DNA of 64,000 nt from Heterocephalus glaber (lineage: Eukaryota > Chordata > Mammalia > Rodentia > Bathyergidae), in NCBI RefSeq assembly GCF_000247695.1, contig NW_004624864.1:5051215-5115214 (forward strand), written 5' to 3'. Below the pieces are notes generated by a model, which saw only the letters and a list, made by a program, of their open reading frames with translations, did not search any database and had not been told where the DNA came from. Positions 1-11,968 of the stretch are shown piece after piece (positions within the stretch are counted from its first letter, which is position 1; each line of letters starts with the position of its first letter). A program made the position numbers and the translations under genes.

Positions 1-694
1 CAAATGGAATCCATAAAACAGATGCAAACATGTTTCCAGGAGATTGACAACTCCATTGAAAGTTTATGCAGCATAATGTGCCAATGTAAAGACGGAATTT
101 CAGATATAGAAGACAGGCTTGCAATTAGTGACCAGGAAAAAAAAAAGCTTTCTTAAAAATAGTAAAGGACCATGAGAAATCAATTCAGCAGCTTCTAGAA
201 AATGCAAAGAATAAAATAAGACTCATAAGAGTCAATGAAGAAAGAGGAGAGAGGGCAAATGACATAAAAAACCTGTTTACAGAAATAATGGCAGAAAACT
301 TCCCAAGCAGGGGGAAAGAACTTGACATACAGATATGTGAGGTGTACAGGACTCCATCTATCCATGGTAAAAAACAAATCTACACCTAGGCATATAATAG
401 TTAAGATTGCAGAAATTCAATAGAAGAACAAAATTCTACAAGCAGTGAGAGAAAAGAAACAAATCACATACAAAGGAAAGCCCATCAGAATCACAGCAGA
501 CTTCTCACCAAAACCCTCAAGTCAAGAAGAGCATGGGGTGATGTATTTCAAGCCCCAAAAGAAAACAAATTCCAACCCAAATTGAAGTACACTGCAAAAT
601 TACTTTTCAAAATTGATGGAGAAATGAGATACTTTCGTGACAAGGAGCACCTGAGGAACTTCATGACTAGCAAACCAGCACTCCAAAATTTTTA
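1..694 (+). pseudogene. L1 ORF1 fragment (left end cut by window)
   Basis: This is decayed LINE-1 ORF1, the RNA-binding chaperone of the retrotransposon. Conceptual translation gives the end of the coiled coil, then the RRM and C-terminal domain, ending near 'KPALQNF' just before a TAA at about 692. Single-base indels break the frame, for example in the run of A's around 140-147. It is followed in the same orientation by the start of ORF2, so it belongs to one element. The element's 5' part lies outside the window. A second, inverted copy of the same ORF1 segment lies at 3095-3950. Confidence 0.8.
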
Positions 695-748
695 AACAAT
701 ATTATAGGAAAAGAAAATGAGGATCACAATACCAGGAAGCCCAGCAGA

Positions 749-1401
749 ATGAATTCATCAGGTATAAGAAATGAAATACAAAGGGGGAGAATCCAACAAA
801 AAGAAGATATCATGAAAAGGATAATTCATTACATATCAGTTATAACCATGAATGTTAATTGTCTCATTTCACCAATCAAAAGAAATAGACTGGCAGAATG
901 GGTCAACAGGCAAAATCAAACAATATACTGCGTACAAAAATCACATGTAATTCAAAAAGAAAGTCATATTCTGAAAGTTGAAGGGTAGAAAACAGTACTA
1001 AACGCAACAGGAACTTGAAAAAAAAGCAGGAGTAGCTATCCTATTTGCAGATCAAATGGATTTCAAACTGACACTGATTAAGAGGAACAATGGAGGGCAC
1101 TACATCCTTGTAAATGTAGAAATCCAAGAGGAAGAGATGACAATCATAAATATATATGCAGCAGACACTAGTATGCCAAATTATATAAAAGAAATACTAG
1201 AACATGAAAAATCAAATAAGCACAAATACAATACTAGTGGGGGACCTCAATACTGCACTCTCACAAATAAATATCAAGTAGACAGAAAATAAAGAACAGA
1301 ACACTAGAAATCAATCAAACTCTTGAAAACATGAACTTAACAGATCTTTAAGAGTGTTCCATGCCACAAAATCAGAATATACATTCTTAATTGCTGCACG
1401 T
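749..1401 (+). pseudogene. L1 ORF2 5' fragment (endonuclease domain)
   Basis: The translation matches the start of L1 ORF2, the apurinic-type endonuclease domain: 'MNVNCLISPIKRNRLAEW', then 'GHYILVNVEIQEEEMTIINIY'. Recognisable homology ends near 1400 at a segment like 'SEYTF', so only about the first fifth of ORF2 is present and the reverse transcriptase is missing. The usual QETH motif carrying a catalytic glutamate reads QKSH here. Stops and frameshifts (for example TAG at 986-988) make it inactive. The abrupt right end implies deletion or rearrangement, since L1 elements normally lose their 5' side. Confidence 0.8.
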
Positions 1402-3094
1402 GTGCTCTTGACTTCCTACATAAATATCTTAGCAATTTCATATATTCATAGGCTTTTTCTAGTCTCCTGTTGTTTTTAAAGGTATGGTTTTACATTATTT
1501 TCATAACTGTGTATGTTGTGATTTACAAAATATATCGTAGTAGTTTTTATTGATAGGAATGTATGACTTTGTAGACAATATTTAAGTTAAAGATATTATT
1601 TAACATTAAACCTAAATCACACTTTTATTACACAGCATGGAAAGCATTTATAAGGTTATTCCATGAGCATAATATGACCTAGTGGGCTTTTGATCTATTG
1701 GAGCCTTTCAGGATAACCAGTACATTGCATAGACACTGGACATCCAAGCATCCAGAAACCAGGCCTGGGAACTGAAGCACTGGGGCCATAGTCAAGGAAC
1801 TGCACACAGATTAGGCAGACCCTCCATTTCCCATCATGTTAGCTCCCAAGAGCAGAGGGGATGAGAGCAGCTGTGGCCCAGGCTCCCCAAGGACAAACCT
1901 GGTAGAAGACAGAGGTCACCATGGAGGGTGGAGCTCACCTCCAGACTGCTAGAAATGGCCTCTCCCACCAGGACAGAGACTGAGAAAGAGATACAATAAA
2001 GACAACATGATTTCCATGTTACTCCTTCCATTAGGCCTTTTCCCACAGTAGAATTCTATTGGAAATCATGCCCCTACAAGGAGGCAGAATCACTGTGTGT
2101 GTGATTTTGTAAGCATTATGCTATTGTGAGTGCACTTGCAGGGCCTTACCTTGTTTTTTTAGTTTCTCTCCTGCCAGGGTTGTTTCACAGGTTTTCTAAC
2201 ATATTGGCACACACTTATCTTCTAGCTCTTTCACTGGATCCACTCTCCCCTACTTCCCTCCCTTTTCATTTATATTCCCCTCCTTTCTCTTCTTTGTTTC
2301 TCCTCCTCCCATGCCTCTTGAACATCCCCTTTCTCCCTGTTTTCTTCTTATATGTAAATGTTCTCACTCAGGCCTTTCCCCCCTAGCCTATCCCACATAA
2401 TTCTTGCCTCCTTTGTTCTGAGCCAAAATTAGGAAAAAATTTGGAGAGTTTCTCAAATAAAATATAAATTATATGTTGGTAAGTGATTTATTCTTTAGAT
2501 ATTGACAGTACAGATGATTATTCTATCTTCATTAAGAAGTGTTAAGAATTGAACCTCATAGAAAAGTTCTGTAACAAGACCCTAACACTAACACTTAATT
2601 AACCCATAATAAAATATTTCACCTCTACTATTATGTTTTAATTTCTTGTTATTCTTTTCAAGGCAACATCTTACATTACAATATACAGCAATGCAGGCAA
2701 TTACCCACTAATCATTACCAATTTTATGGTAATATCCAGGCTGGTTATGACTTTTTCTTATTTTTTCTTTTATAAAATAAAAAATATCATGTACACTAAA
2801 ATGATAAAGTATATTACATGAATGTAGCCTGCAGATGAAACCAGACATTACAGACAAACTTAAATGTAGGCTCTGCCCCATTCCTATGTGGCCTGAGGAT
2901 GTCTATTTATACTCTCATTTCTGTTAGTGAGGACTAGAGTCCTGTCCAATGCATGAGACATGAGGGGGGCTCCTTATTAATGGGATAACATAACCTGTTC
3001 TGGAAGAATATGAGTCAAAAAATTAGAATAAAATACTCAATGCACTGTAGTTTAATAATTTTGCAAACTTAAAAGTACATATCCAAATTAGTTT
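1402..3094. other. No gene recognised; AT-rich intergenic DNA
   Basis: No coding similarity was recognised. The short open frames at 1834-2046 and 2126-2386 have no family signature; the second is simply a pyrimidine-rich stretch (about 2220-2400). Confidence 0.5.
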
Positions 3095-3950
3095 TTTATT
3101 TTATTTTTATCTTATTTCTCCATCAATTTTGAAAGATAGTATTGCAGGATACATCAATCTGGCTTTGAAGTTGTTTTCTTTTAGGATTTGAAATACATCA
3201 CTCCAGGCTCTCTTTGAATTCAGCGTTTCTGTTGAGAAGTGTGCTGTGATTCTGATAGGCCTTCCTTTGAATGTGATTTGTTTCTTTTCTGTAACTGCTT
3301 GTAGAATTATGTTCTTCTGTTGAGTTTCTGCAATCTTCATTATTATATTCCTAGAAGTAGATTTTTTTACCATGGCTAGTTGGAGTCCTGTATACCTCAT
3401 TTACCTGTACATCAAGTTCTTTCCCCCTGCTATGGAAGTTTTCTGCTATTACTTCTGTGAACAGTTTTTTAATGTCATTTTCACTCTCTCCTCTTTCTTC
3501 ATTGACTCTGATCAGTCTTATTTTATTCTTTGCATTGTCTACCAGCTTCTAAATTGATTTCTTGTTGTCCCTTACTATTTTTAAGAAAACATTTTTTTTC
3601 CTGGTCACTGGTTGGAATCCTGTCTTCTATATCTGAAGTTCCATCCTTACATTGCCACATTCTGCTGCATAAACTTTCAATGGAGATTTGAATCTCCTGG
3701 ATATATGTTTGTATCTGTTTTATGGATTCCATTTCTTTCCTATGTTGAGATTCCATCATATGCCTCAGCATGTCTTTTTTTATCTTTTTGTCTTTGGTCA
3801 AGATTTATTAATCATGTCTTCCACTAAGGACACAATTTCCTTTGTTATCTAAAAAATTATTTCTGATTTCATTTTTGAATTGCTCTTTTTCTTTGCAATT
3901 TAATGTTTTCTACCTTTTTCTAATGAATATGTATTACATCTAATGGCCAA
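3095..3950 (-). mobile_element. L1 ORF1 fragment, inverted, with premature A-rich end
   Basis: Read on the minus strand this is L1 ORF1. The coiled coil (3523-3801) is followed by the RRM and C-terminal domain (3107-3400), with residues such as 'KKQITFKGRPIRITAHFS'. Compared with the + strand copy at 1-694 it stops shortly after the sequence for 'KIDGE' and passes directly into an A-rich stretch (minus strand) at 3095-3112. The last part of ORF1 and all of ORF2 are absent. It is broken by stops between the two blocks. The upper boundary near 3950 is approximate. Confidence 0.75.
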
Positions 3951-5985
3951 GTCACTCATTTAAGAATAAAACATTTCCAGGCCAAAAATTTTATTTTTCT
4001 ATTCTTCATAGTGTCGGTTGTAAAGAAAATATTACTCAGTAAATTTCTTCTCTAACATCTTCGTCAGAAAATCATCATTAATCACTCAAATGGAAACATT
4101 ATTCCTGGTAAGTTTTTCTATACATGTGTCAATTTAAAAGGAAATTAAATGAAGTTCAGTAGAAACTTGGAGCATCACATGAGGAGGTGAACTGTTTATG
4201 TTGCACATGTGGGACTTGTAAGGGAAAAGAAAAAATCTTGTGTTCATTAAATCCTTGAACTTTTGTCCTTGGAATCAGGCCAAGAAATCTTCCCCGGAAA
4301 TTTCTCCCCAAGGATGACAAAATGCTGCAGTGTTCTGAATGATCAGTATATGAGGACCACTGGGAGGAGAGACATACACTGGTCTGTTTCCATTCACAAG
4401 TGCTGAAACTCACCCAAAGTTACAAACCAAGTGGTGGACAGCATGTTTTCATGCTGAGACATCACAGTCTAAGATACATAACAACAAACCACTTACTCAA
4501 AAGATCTCCACACAATAGGTGTTCTACTCTCCATTCCCAGCGATCTTCAAACTTCAGAACACATAAACACACACACACTCACACACACACTCCTACACTC
4601 ACACACACACTCAAAGAATCATCAGAAAAAAGGAAACTGTATGTTTTACAAATTCATAATTCCCTCCCAAAAATCAATCATAGTGTTGTTTCAATGGAAG
4701 AAATTTCAAAAAAATTTTAAAATGACATGAAAATGATCAGTGATAGCAAAGATGATGCAACTAAGGAGATGAATTAACCAAATATTTAAGATATTAAGGA
4801 AGATATAATAGAGATTAAGAAGTTCAGTGGTAATTGATACAGCCTGCTTTAAGGGTGAAAGCAGATCCTGAGAAGCATTATTAGTGGAAGGTTAGAGAAA
4901 GATTGCTTCTGAGGCCCTTCCCAACTACTTAATTTCAAAGTACTCAGTCTGAAAAGAGGTGGACTATGTGAGGCTATGTTCTGATCTGTAATAATTTTCC
5001 CATGTGGAACTGCCATAGAAGATTCACAAAAATTGAAAGTAGAGCATTGGGAATGGAGAGGATATTGTGTGAGTAAATGGAGCATAAAATGTTCATACAG
5101 GGACTGAGGCAGAGCTAGGAAGGAGAATAGGGAAACAGAAAGAACTAACCTAAGAATATTAAACAATCCATGCACATAAAGACAAGCATAACCCATTCAT
5201 TCATTCACTCTTCACAATAAATTTGTAAGTCAATCACAAGTCCCAGGCATATGGTACAACTCTGGGACTGGTTAGACACATTCTACCTTCATGAACTTGA
5301 GGGCAGCATATTAGTAATTCTATAATGTAATCAAAACTCACAACCAAAATAATACAATAAAGCTGCTACGTGGTCAGAGAGAAAGTGCATATGAATAATG
5401 AAAATCAAATTATTTTGTAAATGGAAAAGTAGCTAACCCCTGAGAAATGAAACTTGGTATTAAATTGAATGTTGAATGGTCTCATTATTTTACAATACTT
5501 TATATTGATCAAGAAAATAACAGATAATAGAAACTGATTTTCTCTAAAATTTGATTACTGTGGTGGTAACATATAAAAAAATGATCCTTGAATTTTGTTG
5601 CAAGTTAACTGAACATCAATACATGATGAATTTTTACTAATGCTAACCAGATTCTTAAATATAGTGAGATCACCCCAGTTTCCCTTTCTCCCTTCTCATT
5701 ATCTAGGTAATGGTTATTAGGAATAATGTGAAAGCACTAGACACTGATATTCCAGAGGACACCCTGGACTAAAATGTTTCTTGAACTGTTGCATGAAAAG
5801 AGTGTAAAGAATGAATCCGCAATACTGGACAAATTTTGAATTTTAATATACAGGAATGTTCAGAAATATTATACAGCAAGGTTATATCATTATTCCAGAA
5901 AACTCTCTTTAAAATATTATGATCTGAGATTTACCTATTACAAATCGTGGTGGTATAAACATGGGCATTCATATACCACTGTGGT
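3951..5985. other. No gene recognised; AT-rich intergenic DNA
   Basis: Apart from the CA repeat listed separately, nothing could be identified. The open frames at 4156-4413, 4400-4720 and 4849-5196 have low-complexity or patternless translations. Confidence 0.45.
4564..4614. repeat. (CA)n microsatellite, interrupted
   Basis: Runs of CA broken by CT and CTCCTA interruptions, about 50 bp. Confidence 0.85.
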
Positions 5986-5989
5986 CTGG

Positions 5990-6705
5990 TGTTTTTTAAT
6001 TTTTTGAGTGATACCCAGCAGGGGAATAGATGAGTGAAACTGAACCTCTAGTCCTAGTTTTTTTCAGGAATGTCCACACTGTTTTCTACAGTGATTGAAC
6101 CAGTCTGCACTCCCACAAACAGTGGAGATGGGTTCATTTTCCCCCATAACTCCACCAGCCTTGCTCTTGGAAACAGCCCAAATGCTTGTCAACTTGTGAC
6201 TGGATAAAGAAGATGTTTTTGTTTGCTGTTGTTGTTGTTCTTTTTTATAAAATAGAGTACTCCTCAGCCATGGAAAATGATATATAGGAGATAGTTATAG
6301 TGAAATTGATCCACATTGAGGCCCTACTCTTTAGTGAATTACATAGGACACAAAGGTGTAAAAACTGGATGTTTGCTCTGGTTAGAAAAACTGAAATTGT
6401 AAATAAGGACCAAATGTATAATAGATAATGAGAAATAGGAAGAAAATTTCCAAAGGAAGAAGAAGCAGGGCATGGGGTGAATGGGAGAGGAAAGAAGGGA
6501 ATGAAAAACATGAATATAGAAGGAAAAAATGAAACAAATATTTTTTTTAAATAAGGAAGGGTGATGGGTGAAAGGGAAGGAATGAGAATGGGAAAAATGA
6601 AGAACCAAGATATATCATCTACAGGTACAAATTCCCAATGATGAATGTGACTGTAATATATACCTAAAATGTAACAATAAACTTAATGAATAAAACATAC
6701 TATGA
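5990..6705 (+). mobile_element. L1 3' end (3'UTR family), 5'-truncated
   Basis: The sequence has the pattern of the L1 ORF2 tail and 3'UTR: 'actcctcagccatggaaaat', then a purine-rich tract at 6430-6600, then 'acctaaaatgtaacaataaa' with a polyadenylation signal at 6676-6681. Diverged copies of the same 3' end occur at 10015-10680, 15776-16060 (minus), 36372-37189 and 51078-51290 (minus). It is non-coding and 5'-truncated, as is usual for L1 insertions. Confidence 0.75.
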
Positions 6706-9700
6706 TGTAGAAAATGAATTGGAAGTGACTATGACTCTGATTAGCTTAGTTTTAATTACATAAAATTGTGCCTGTAAAGTAGTCAGTGCCATGCGCCTGA
6801 AAATCAAGTTGCTTTAGTTTTAGAGAAATTTTCCATATAGATTCCACAGCCTAACTTTCCTACTTCCAATAAAGATGTGTGAATCCATTTTCACAGCACA
6901 TAACAGCATAAGTCCAGATAATTTTACCCTTACTATATATTCCTCCTTGGATTTCCTCAAACTCTGTACCCCAACATCTGTGCAGTCTTTTCAACTGAGG
7001 AAAATCCATCAGGAACAACTTCCTCCCAGTTACTTGTAAGACTCCTTTATCAATTGTTTGCTTCCTTGACAGCTTTCCACTGAATTCTACCTTGATCACA
7101 CTGTTGCTTATTGCTTCGTACTGCTCCTCCTACTGAACCCCATTTACTACTGTGTTCTCTCACATGTTATTTCTTCAATTATAGTACATTTTGTGATCTA
7201 ATATGTTGTACCACATATTTTTGTTTTTTTTCTGCATTCAGGAGTATCTGTTGTCTTTGACTACTACTGTGGCCAAAAGCAGATCCCCAGGTCACCTTTT
7301 GAATCCTTTCCTGATCTATGAGTTATTTATACCAGTTGATGACAAGTGTTCTATAGGTTTCTATAAGTTTGCAAAACTTAATTAAAATGAGTCATATTTT
7401 CTACCCATGATGGAATGGAACGTAAAATTAATATTTCAGAGCTAAAAAATGGTTAACTAATATGTATTTTAAAGTGAATTCAGAAACTCATATTCTATTT
7501 AGCCATTAAAATGGAAAACATACTTTACATAGGTAATGTACAGGAACAGTAGAGACCCAAAGCAAAACATATGCATGAAAATTACAGTGACAGGCACACA
7601 ATGAATGGAAATATTTTAGTGCCATGAAACATACAATTTAAAAGAAGGAGTTCCTAGTACTAGATACTAGAGAGAAAAATAAGTTAAAGCTAGAAAAAAT
7701 GGAGAAATAAAATATAGCAATGAAAATACTCTAATTTTTCCAAAAATTACATGCACTTGATGTAAAAATAAAAAGAGTAGTAAATTACTTGCCACAAAGA
7801 AATGACGGTGCATTTTGATGGATATCCTAATACATTTGAGTTGAATTATACTCATATGCATAAATCAAATTGTCACAATCTACCTCATAATTTTGTGTAA
7901 ATATTGTCATTCAGGAATGAAAATAAGATAAACAAACATTTGATTTTTTACCAAGTCAAAGCTGAAAGAAAAGAAAAACTATGATGACAATATTATATAG
8001 AGAGAGGGAAAGACAGAAAGATAAAACAAAATGGAGGTAAATAAGAGTAGGAATTTAAACTGTGTAAACTAGCAGTTAAACTGCAGGGATGTTTACACTG
8101 AAAGGGATTATAAATCCTTGGTATGACTTTGGTTGCTGCTGTGAAACAGAAGTTACAATAATTGTTCTGCCATCATAAGCAGCTCTACGAATGGCACTAA
8201 TGTGTCTCAATAATAGAAAACCTTGAATAAAATAATCTTCCTTGTGATATCTTGCAATCTCATGGCTAATGAGGTGATGTTGGCTTGGATATTCACCCTC
8301 AACTTCTCATTTGGTCTAAACTTCAATGTTTGGTTATGGGTTAGGTTAAGGGTTGTTAGGGTTTTGGTTAGGTTAAGGATTAAGATTGTTAGGATTACAA
8401 TGTGGATGGAAAACATTGCTTTTCTACAAGTCCTTAAACAATATAATACTTAACAGAAGTAGGTTTTATTCAACATGACAAATTTTGTCTTGAAATATCC
8501 AGAACACATTTTTTCTCGGAGGGTAACTATTCTGTATGTCACAGTTGATTTCATGGGATTTAATGCAAGATTCATAATATCTATGCTCCTTGATTCTCAC
8601 TGTTTACTTTTTCCAATCTTATGTTTGCTTCCTCTTCTTGTACAGATAATAATGAAATAAATATTTCAGTTTTATTATTACATGTTAATTTATTTTTATC
8701 TTTTCAAAGCATTTGACTTGATTATATATAACCAAACCAAGTTTTTGTTTACTGAATTCATTACAAATTTTATGTTAGATTCCATGCTGATTTTGTCTTT
8801 CTGATAATTTTGCTTTTGCAAAATAGAAAAAAAAAAGTGCCACAAAACAGAAAAACACATTCCACATGTAGAGTTTGTAGGTGAAACAGGTGAAACTGGC
8901 CAATTGGAATGGACATTCCTCCCATTCCTGTGGGGCCTCAGAATGTGCCTTTATGACCTGTGAATAGATGGTTTACTCAGTGAAGGATGCTGCACCATCA
9001 AATATGTAATACAGTGAGGTGTTGGATAATGAAAGGCTGACCTAAGATATCCCATGATAGACTGTGGTAATTTAGTTATAATATGAGAATGAGACTGAAT
9101 ACAATAGTTCTATAGAGCTATATCTACACATCCAAATAAGCGACAAGGAAACAAAGGAAAATAATGGGGAAAATTACTAGTATATAAACAAAATGTTAAC
9201 AAATCTTGCATTCCTTCACATTTATCAAAGAAGTTTTGGTTTTCTATTTTTTAAAAAAATGAATACGCCTTACTTGTAGCATTGTGTCAAACTTCTAAAT
9301 ACAAAATATTTTCTGATGAAAATTATATTGCTCCATGTTTGAGAGTCTGTCATGAAGTACTTTCTCTCGAAATGTGCTCTCAATCATGCAAATCCTAGAT
9401 TCCTGATTTTTATGCATATCCTGGAGTCAATCCACTTGGATAGCAGGGTTGTGGGTCCCCAACTGACTTCTACTGGCCTATCTGGTGCTTTATAAAGATT
9501 GCCTCCTATAGCGTGAGACTAAATACCAGTAAAGATATCATGATTTGGAAATATGGGTTCTGAGTCAATAGTCTGATGCAAAGGTCCCTGCACTCTAAAT
9601 GGGCTAAAGCATGGAATTGGAGATTTTCCTTCTGGATCCCTGGAGGACTACTCCTTTCCCCAGGGAAAATCATTACCTTTCACACCATATTGTTAAGCTG

Positions 9701-10014
9701 AGCAAACAAACAGTGCATAACCTTTGTTAAAGTGATGCATATGAGATCCTACTGTAATCCCTTATTTAATCTCTTGCCCAAATAAGAGGCACTAATTGAT
9801 TCAACACTTTGACAACATGCTTAGTGGAGTTGGGAATATGATAGCAATCCCTACTCTGTCTTCAGCCTCAACTTCAGCTTATACCTGCCTTTGACAAGCA
9901 CCCAAGTCACACATCCTACCTGGAAGTAAACTTGATGCATCTGGTGGATGTTTTTTAGCTCTCCAAGACTATGAAAATTGCTTGAAACCCTCACTAACCT
10001 AGCATGGTTCTGTC
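6706..10014. other. No gene recognised; AT-rich intergenic DNA
   Basis: No gene, RNA or clear transposon was identified apart from the telomere-like stretch listed separately. The open frames at 7203-7385, 7667-7861 and 8475-8660 show no domain. Confidence 0.4.
8322..8399 (+). repeat. Degenerate telomere-like (TTAGGG/TTAGG) stretch
   Basis: About 75 bp made mostly of GGGTTAGG, TTAAGGG, TTAGGG and TTAGG units with T-rich spacers, for example 'gggttaggttaagggttgtt' near 8338. The G-rich strand is the + strand. The units are too irregular for a fresh telomeric insertion, so this is called a decayed interstitial telomere-like tract. Because it lacks stops it produces open frames on both strands (8207-8453), which are not believed. 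Confidence 0.55.
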
Positions 10015-10034
10015 TCTGGATAAAGAGGATGAAA

Positions 10035-10124
10035 GGGCTGGGGATTTAGCTCAGTGGTTCCGGCACCTGCCTCGTAAGCACAAGATCCTGAGTTCAATCG
10101 CTGGTACCAAAAAAAAAAAAAAAA
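10035..10124 (+). mobile_element. ID-like tRNA-derived SINE
   Basis: The element begins 'gggctggggatttagctcag', which holds a pol III A-box-like sequence. A B-box-like 'gagttcaatcg' follows at 10090-10100, then 'ggtacc' and a run of 16 A's. A short direct repeat 'aggatg' lies at 10026-10031 and 10124-10129, consistent with a target-site duplication. The same SINE occurs at 53878 and, inverted, at 55935 and 62392. Confidence 0.85.
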
Positions 10125-10557
10125 GGATGTTGTATTTTGGGGTTTTTTAAAATATAAAATGAAGTACTACTCAACCATAAATAATGAGATACTAGTGACA
10201 TTTATAGCTTAGTGGATGCAGGTTGAGGCCATATTCTTAAGTGACATAAATAGGACATGCATGTGTAAATACTGAATAGCTTCTTTTGTGTGAAAAACTA
10301 AAAGTGTAAAAAGGATCAAAATGTATAATTGATATTGTGTAATAGGAACAAAATGTCTAAAGGGATAGGGGAAAGAAAAGAAGGGGAAAGAAAAAATATG
10401 AGCAATAAAAAAATGGGAAAAAATTGTGTAAATAGGGAAGGGTGGAGGAGGTGAAGGGAGGACAGAAGAATGGGAAAAAATAAAAACAAAGATACATCGT
10501 GTAAAGGTACAAGATCCCAATGATGAATGGAACTGTAGTGTACATCTAAAATGTACC

Positions 10558-10653
10558 AATAGGTTCTGCAACCTGCCTTGCAAGTGAAAGGATCTGAGTT
10601 CGATCCCCGGTACCAAAAAAAAAAAATAAATTAAAATAAATAAATAAATAAAT
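10558..10653 (+). mobile_element. ID-like SINE, 5'-truncated, with target-site duplication
   Basis: This is the 3' half of the ID-like SINE ('gagttcgatccccggtacc') followed by an A-rich tail that has become (AAAT)n. Exact 10-bp direct repeats 'aaaatgtacc' flank it at 10548-10557 and 10654-10663, so the insertion inside the L1 3' end is well supported. Confidence 0.85.
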
Positions 10654-10684
10654 AAAATGTACCCATGGACTTTAAAAACAAAAG

Positions 10685-11589
10685 ATTCATCTTGCTCTCC
10701 CCTAAGCCTTCCCCTAAAGAAAGCATGATTTAAAAAGAGAAATCAAACCGCTTCCCCTTTGCAAGAGGGAAGCACTAGCACTAGCACTAGCCTCTACTCA
10801 GCCCACAGATTTAACAAAGGGACTCAAATCTGGCCCAGAGTGTGGTGCATCTCCATTGTTCTAATTCACATGTCCACAACAGCTGGAGGCTCCAGAAAAA
10901 TGGCCCCAATGAGTGGACTGGCCTTGATGTGATTCCTCCTGTCTGCAGCAGCAAACTGTAGGGGAGGCACTGTGAGACCTCCCAGGGCCCTGTAATCTCA
11001 TTGTTGACACTGAGGGGACTACAGAGACTCCTGAGACATCTTCCAATTTTTTTGCATTATACCTGGTCTGGTCTGCAGGTAAGGATCCTTCTGATTCTCA
11101 GGGGAAAAAATAGCCCTTGAGGAAGGTTTTCCCTGGTCTTCACCTAAGGTCAGCACAATGACTGAGGTGGCCATCTGGGCTGGTCTTGTCTGGTCTGGTC
11201 TGTGTGCAAGTCAGCCAATTTGGTAAATCTCTGGTGATGGGTGTGGAATGTTTTCAGCCTCTAACTGATTGGTGTCTGAATGGGTGAATGAATGGTAACA
11301 TACAGCATAAACTACAGAATCTTCTGTCCATTCACAATGACAAAGAGGAGGATTCTCATTTGGAGTTACAGGATCTAAGTGAGGTCATACTGTGGTTCAT
11401 GGGCACATCCAAGAAAGGCTAAATTGGTGCTTATATGATGAGTAAATACAGTGTAAAGACCAGAAGGTCCTTACAGTGGCAGGGAGGCCTAGGCCACTCA
11501 ACCAACCGAGTGCTTCCTCCCACAGAGATACACCCCCTTCCTTTGTCTGTTGAGATATCATTCAAGGGTGCACCACATAAACACTAAGG
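10685..11589 (+). other. Possible 5' part of the neighbouring ERV, not proven
   Basis: This GC-richer stretch lies directly upstream of recognisable retroviral gag. It contains repeated 'ggtctggtctg' motifs (about 11066 and 11199) and no open frame. By position it could be leader and gag matrix sequence, but no LTR boundary, primer-binding site or matrix motif could be identified. Confidence 0.3.
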
Positions 11590-11968
11590 CTTCTTTCTCT
11601 ATGCCCAGATGTCTTCTATTTATATTGTCCTTATAGTTCACAGTCTTATCTATCTCCTGCCTGCTCTAAGTCTCTCTACCATGGGGTCGTCATCTTCACA
11701 AACTTTCACACCCATGGTCTTCAGGCAGGCAGCCTGCAGCAGTCACAAGCTAAGGCAGTCCTCCCCCATTCACCTCCATACAACCCTAGTTCACCCCCCT
11801 CTCCTGTTCTTTCAGACTCTCCAGCCACCAACTCCCTCATTTTTGTCTTTACTTTTCCTGCCACCACTCCCCCTATAGGTGAGCATCTTCCTTCAGGGCA
11901 GGAGGTCACCACCTCAGGAAGATGCAGTCCAGAGAATCTCTTGCCTTTGAGGGAGGCCCCTCCTCCCA

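Larger units (their letters stand above)
10015..10680 (+). mobile_element. L1 3' end split by two SINE insertions
   Basis: This is the same L1 3'UTR family as at 5990-6705. It starts at 'ctctggataaagaggatg' (about 10014), resumes after the first SINE with 'aatgaagtactactcaacc', and reaches 'ctaaaatgtaccaat' at 10546-10560. There a second SINE interrupts it before its last bases. The order shows that the L1 arrived first and both SINEs later. Confidence 0.75.

Noticed and set aside
2126..2386. 86-codon hydrophobic frame resembling a membrane protein
   Set aside because: The hydrophobicity comes from a T/C-rich tract, with no other support.
4400..4720. 106-codon frame with a His/Thr-rich middle
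   Set aside because: The middle is the translated CA microsatellite and the ends have no family signature.
8207..8453. Overlapping open frames on both strands
   Set aside because: They result from the telomere-like low-complexity stretch, which lacks stops on both strands.
10035..10124. tRNA gene (A- and B-box-like sequences)
   Set aside because: No full cloverleaf or mature 3' end; it has an A tail and flanking direct repeats, so it is a tRNA-derived SINE. The same applies to 53878, 55935 and 62392.
10209..10616. 135-codon minus-strand frame
   Set aside because: It is the antisense of the L1 3'UTR purine tract plus a SINE fragment.
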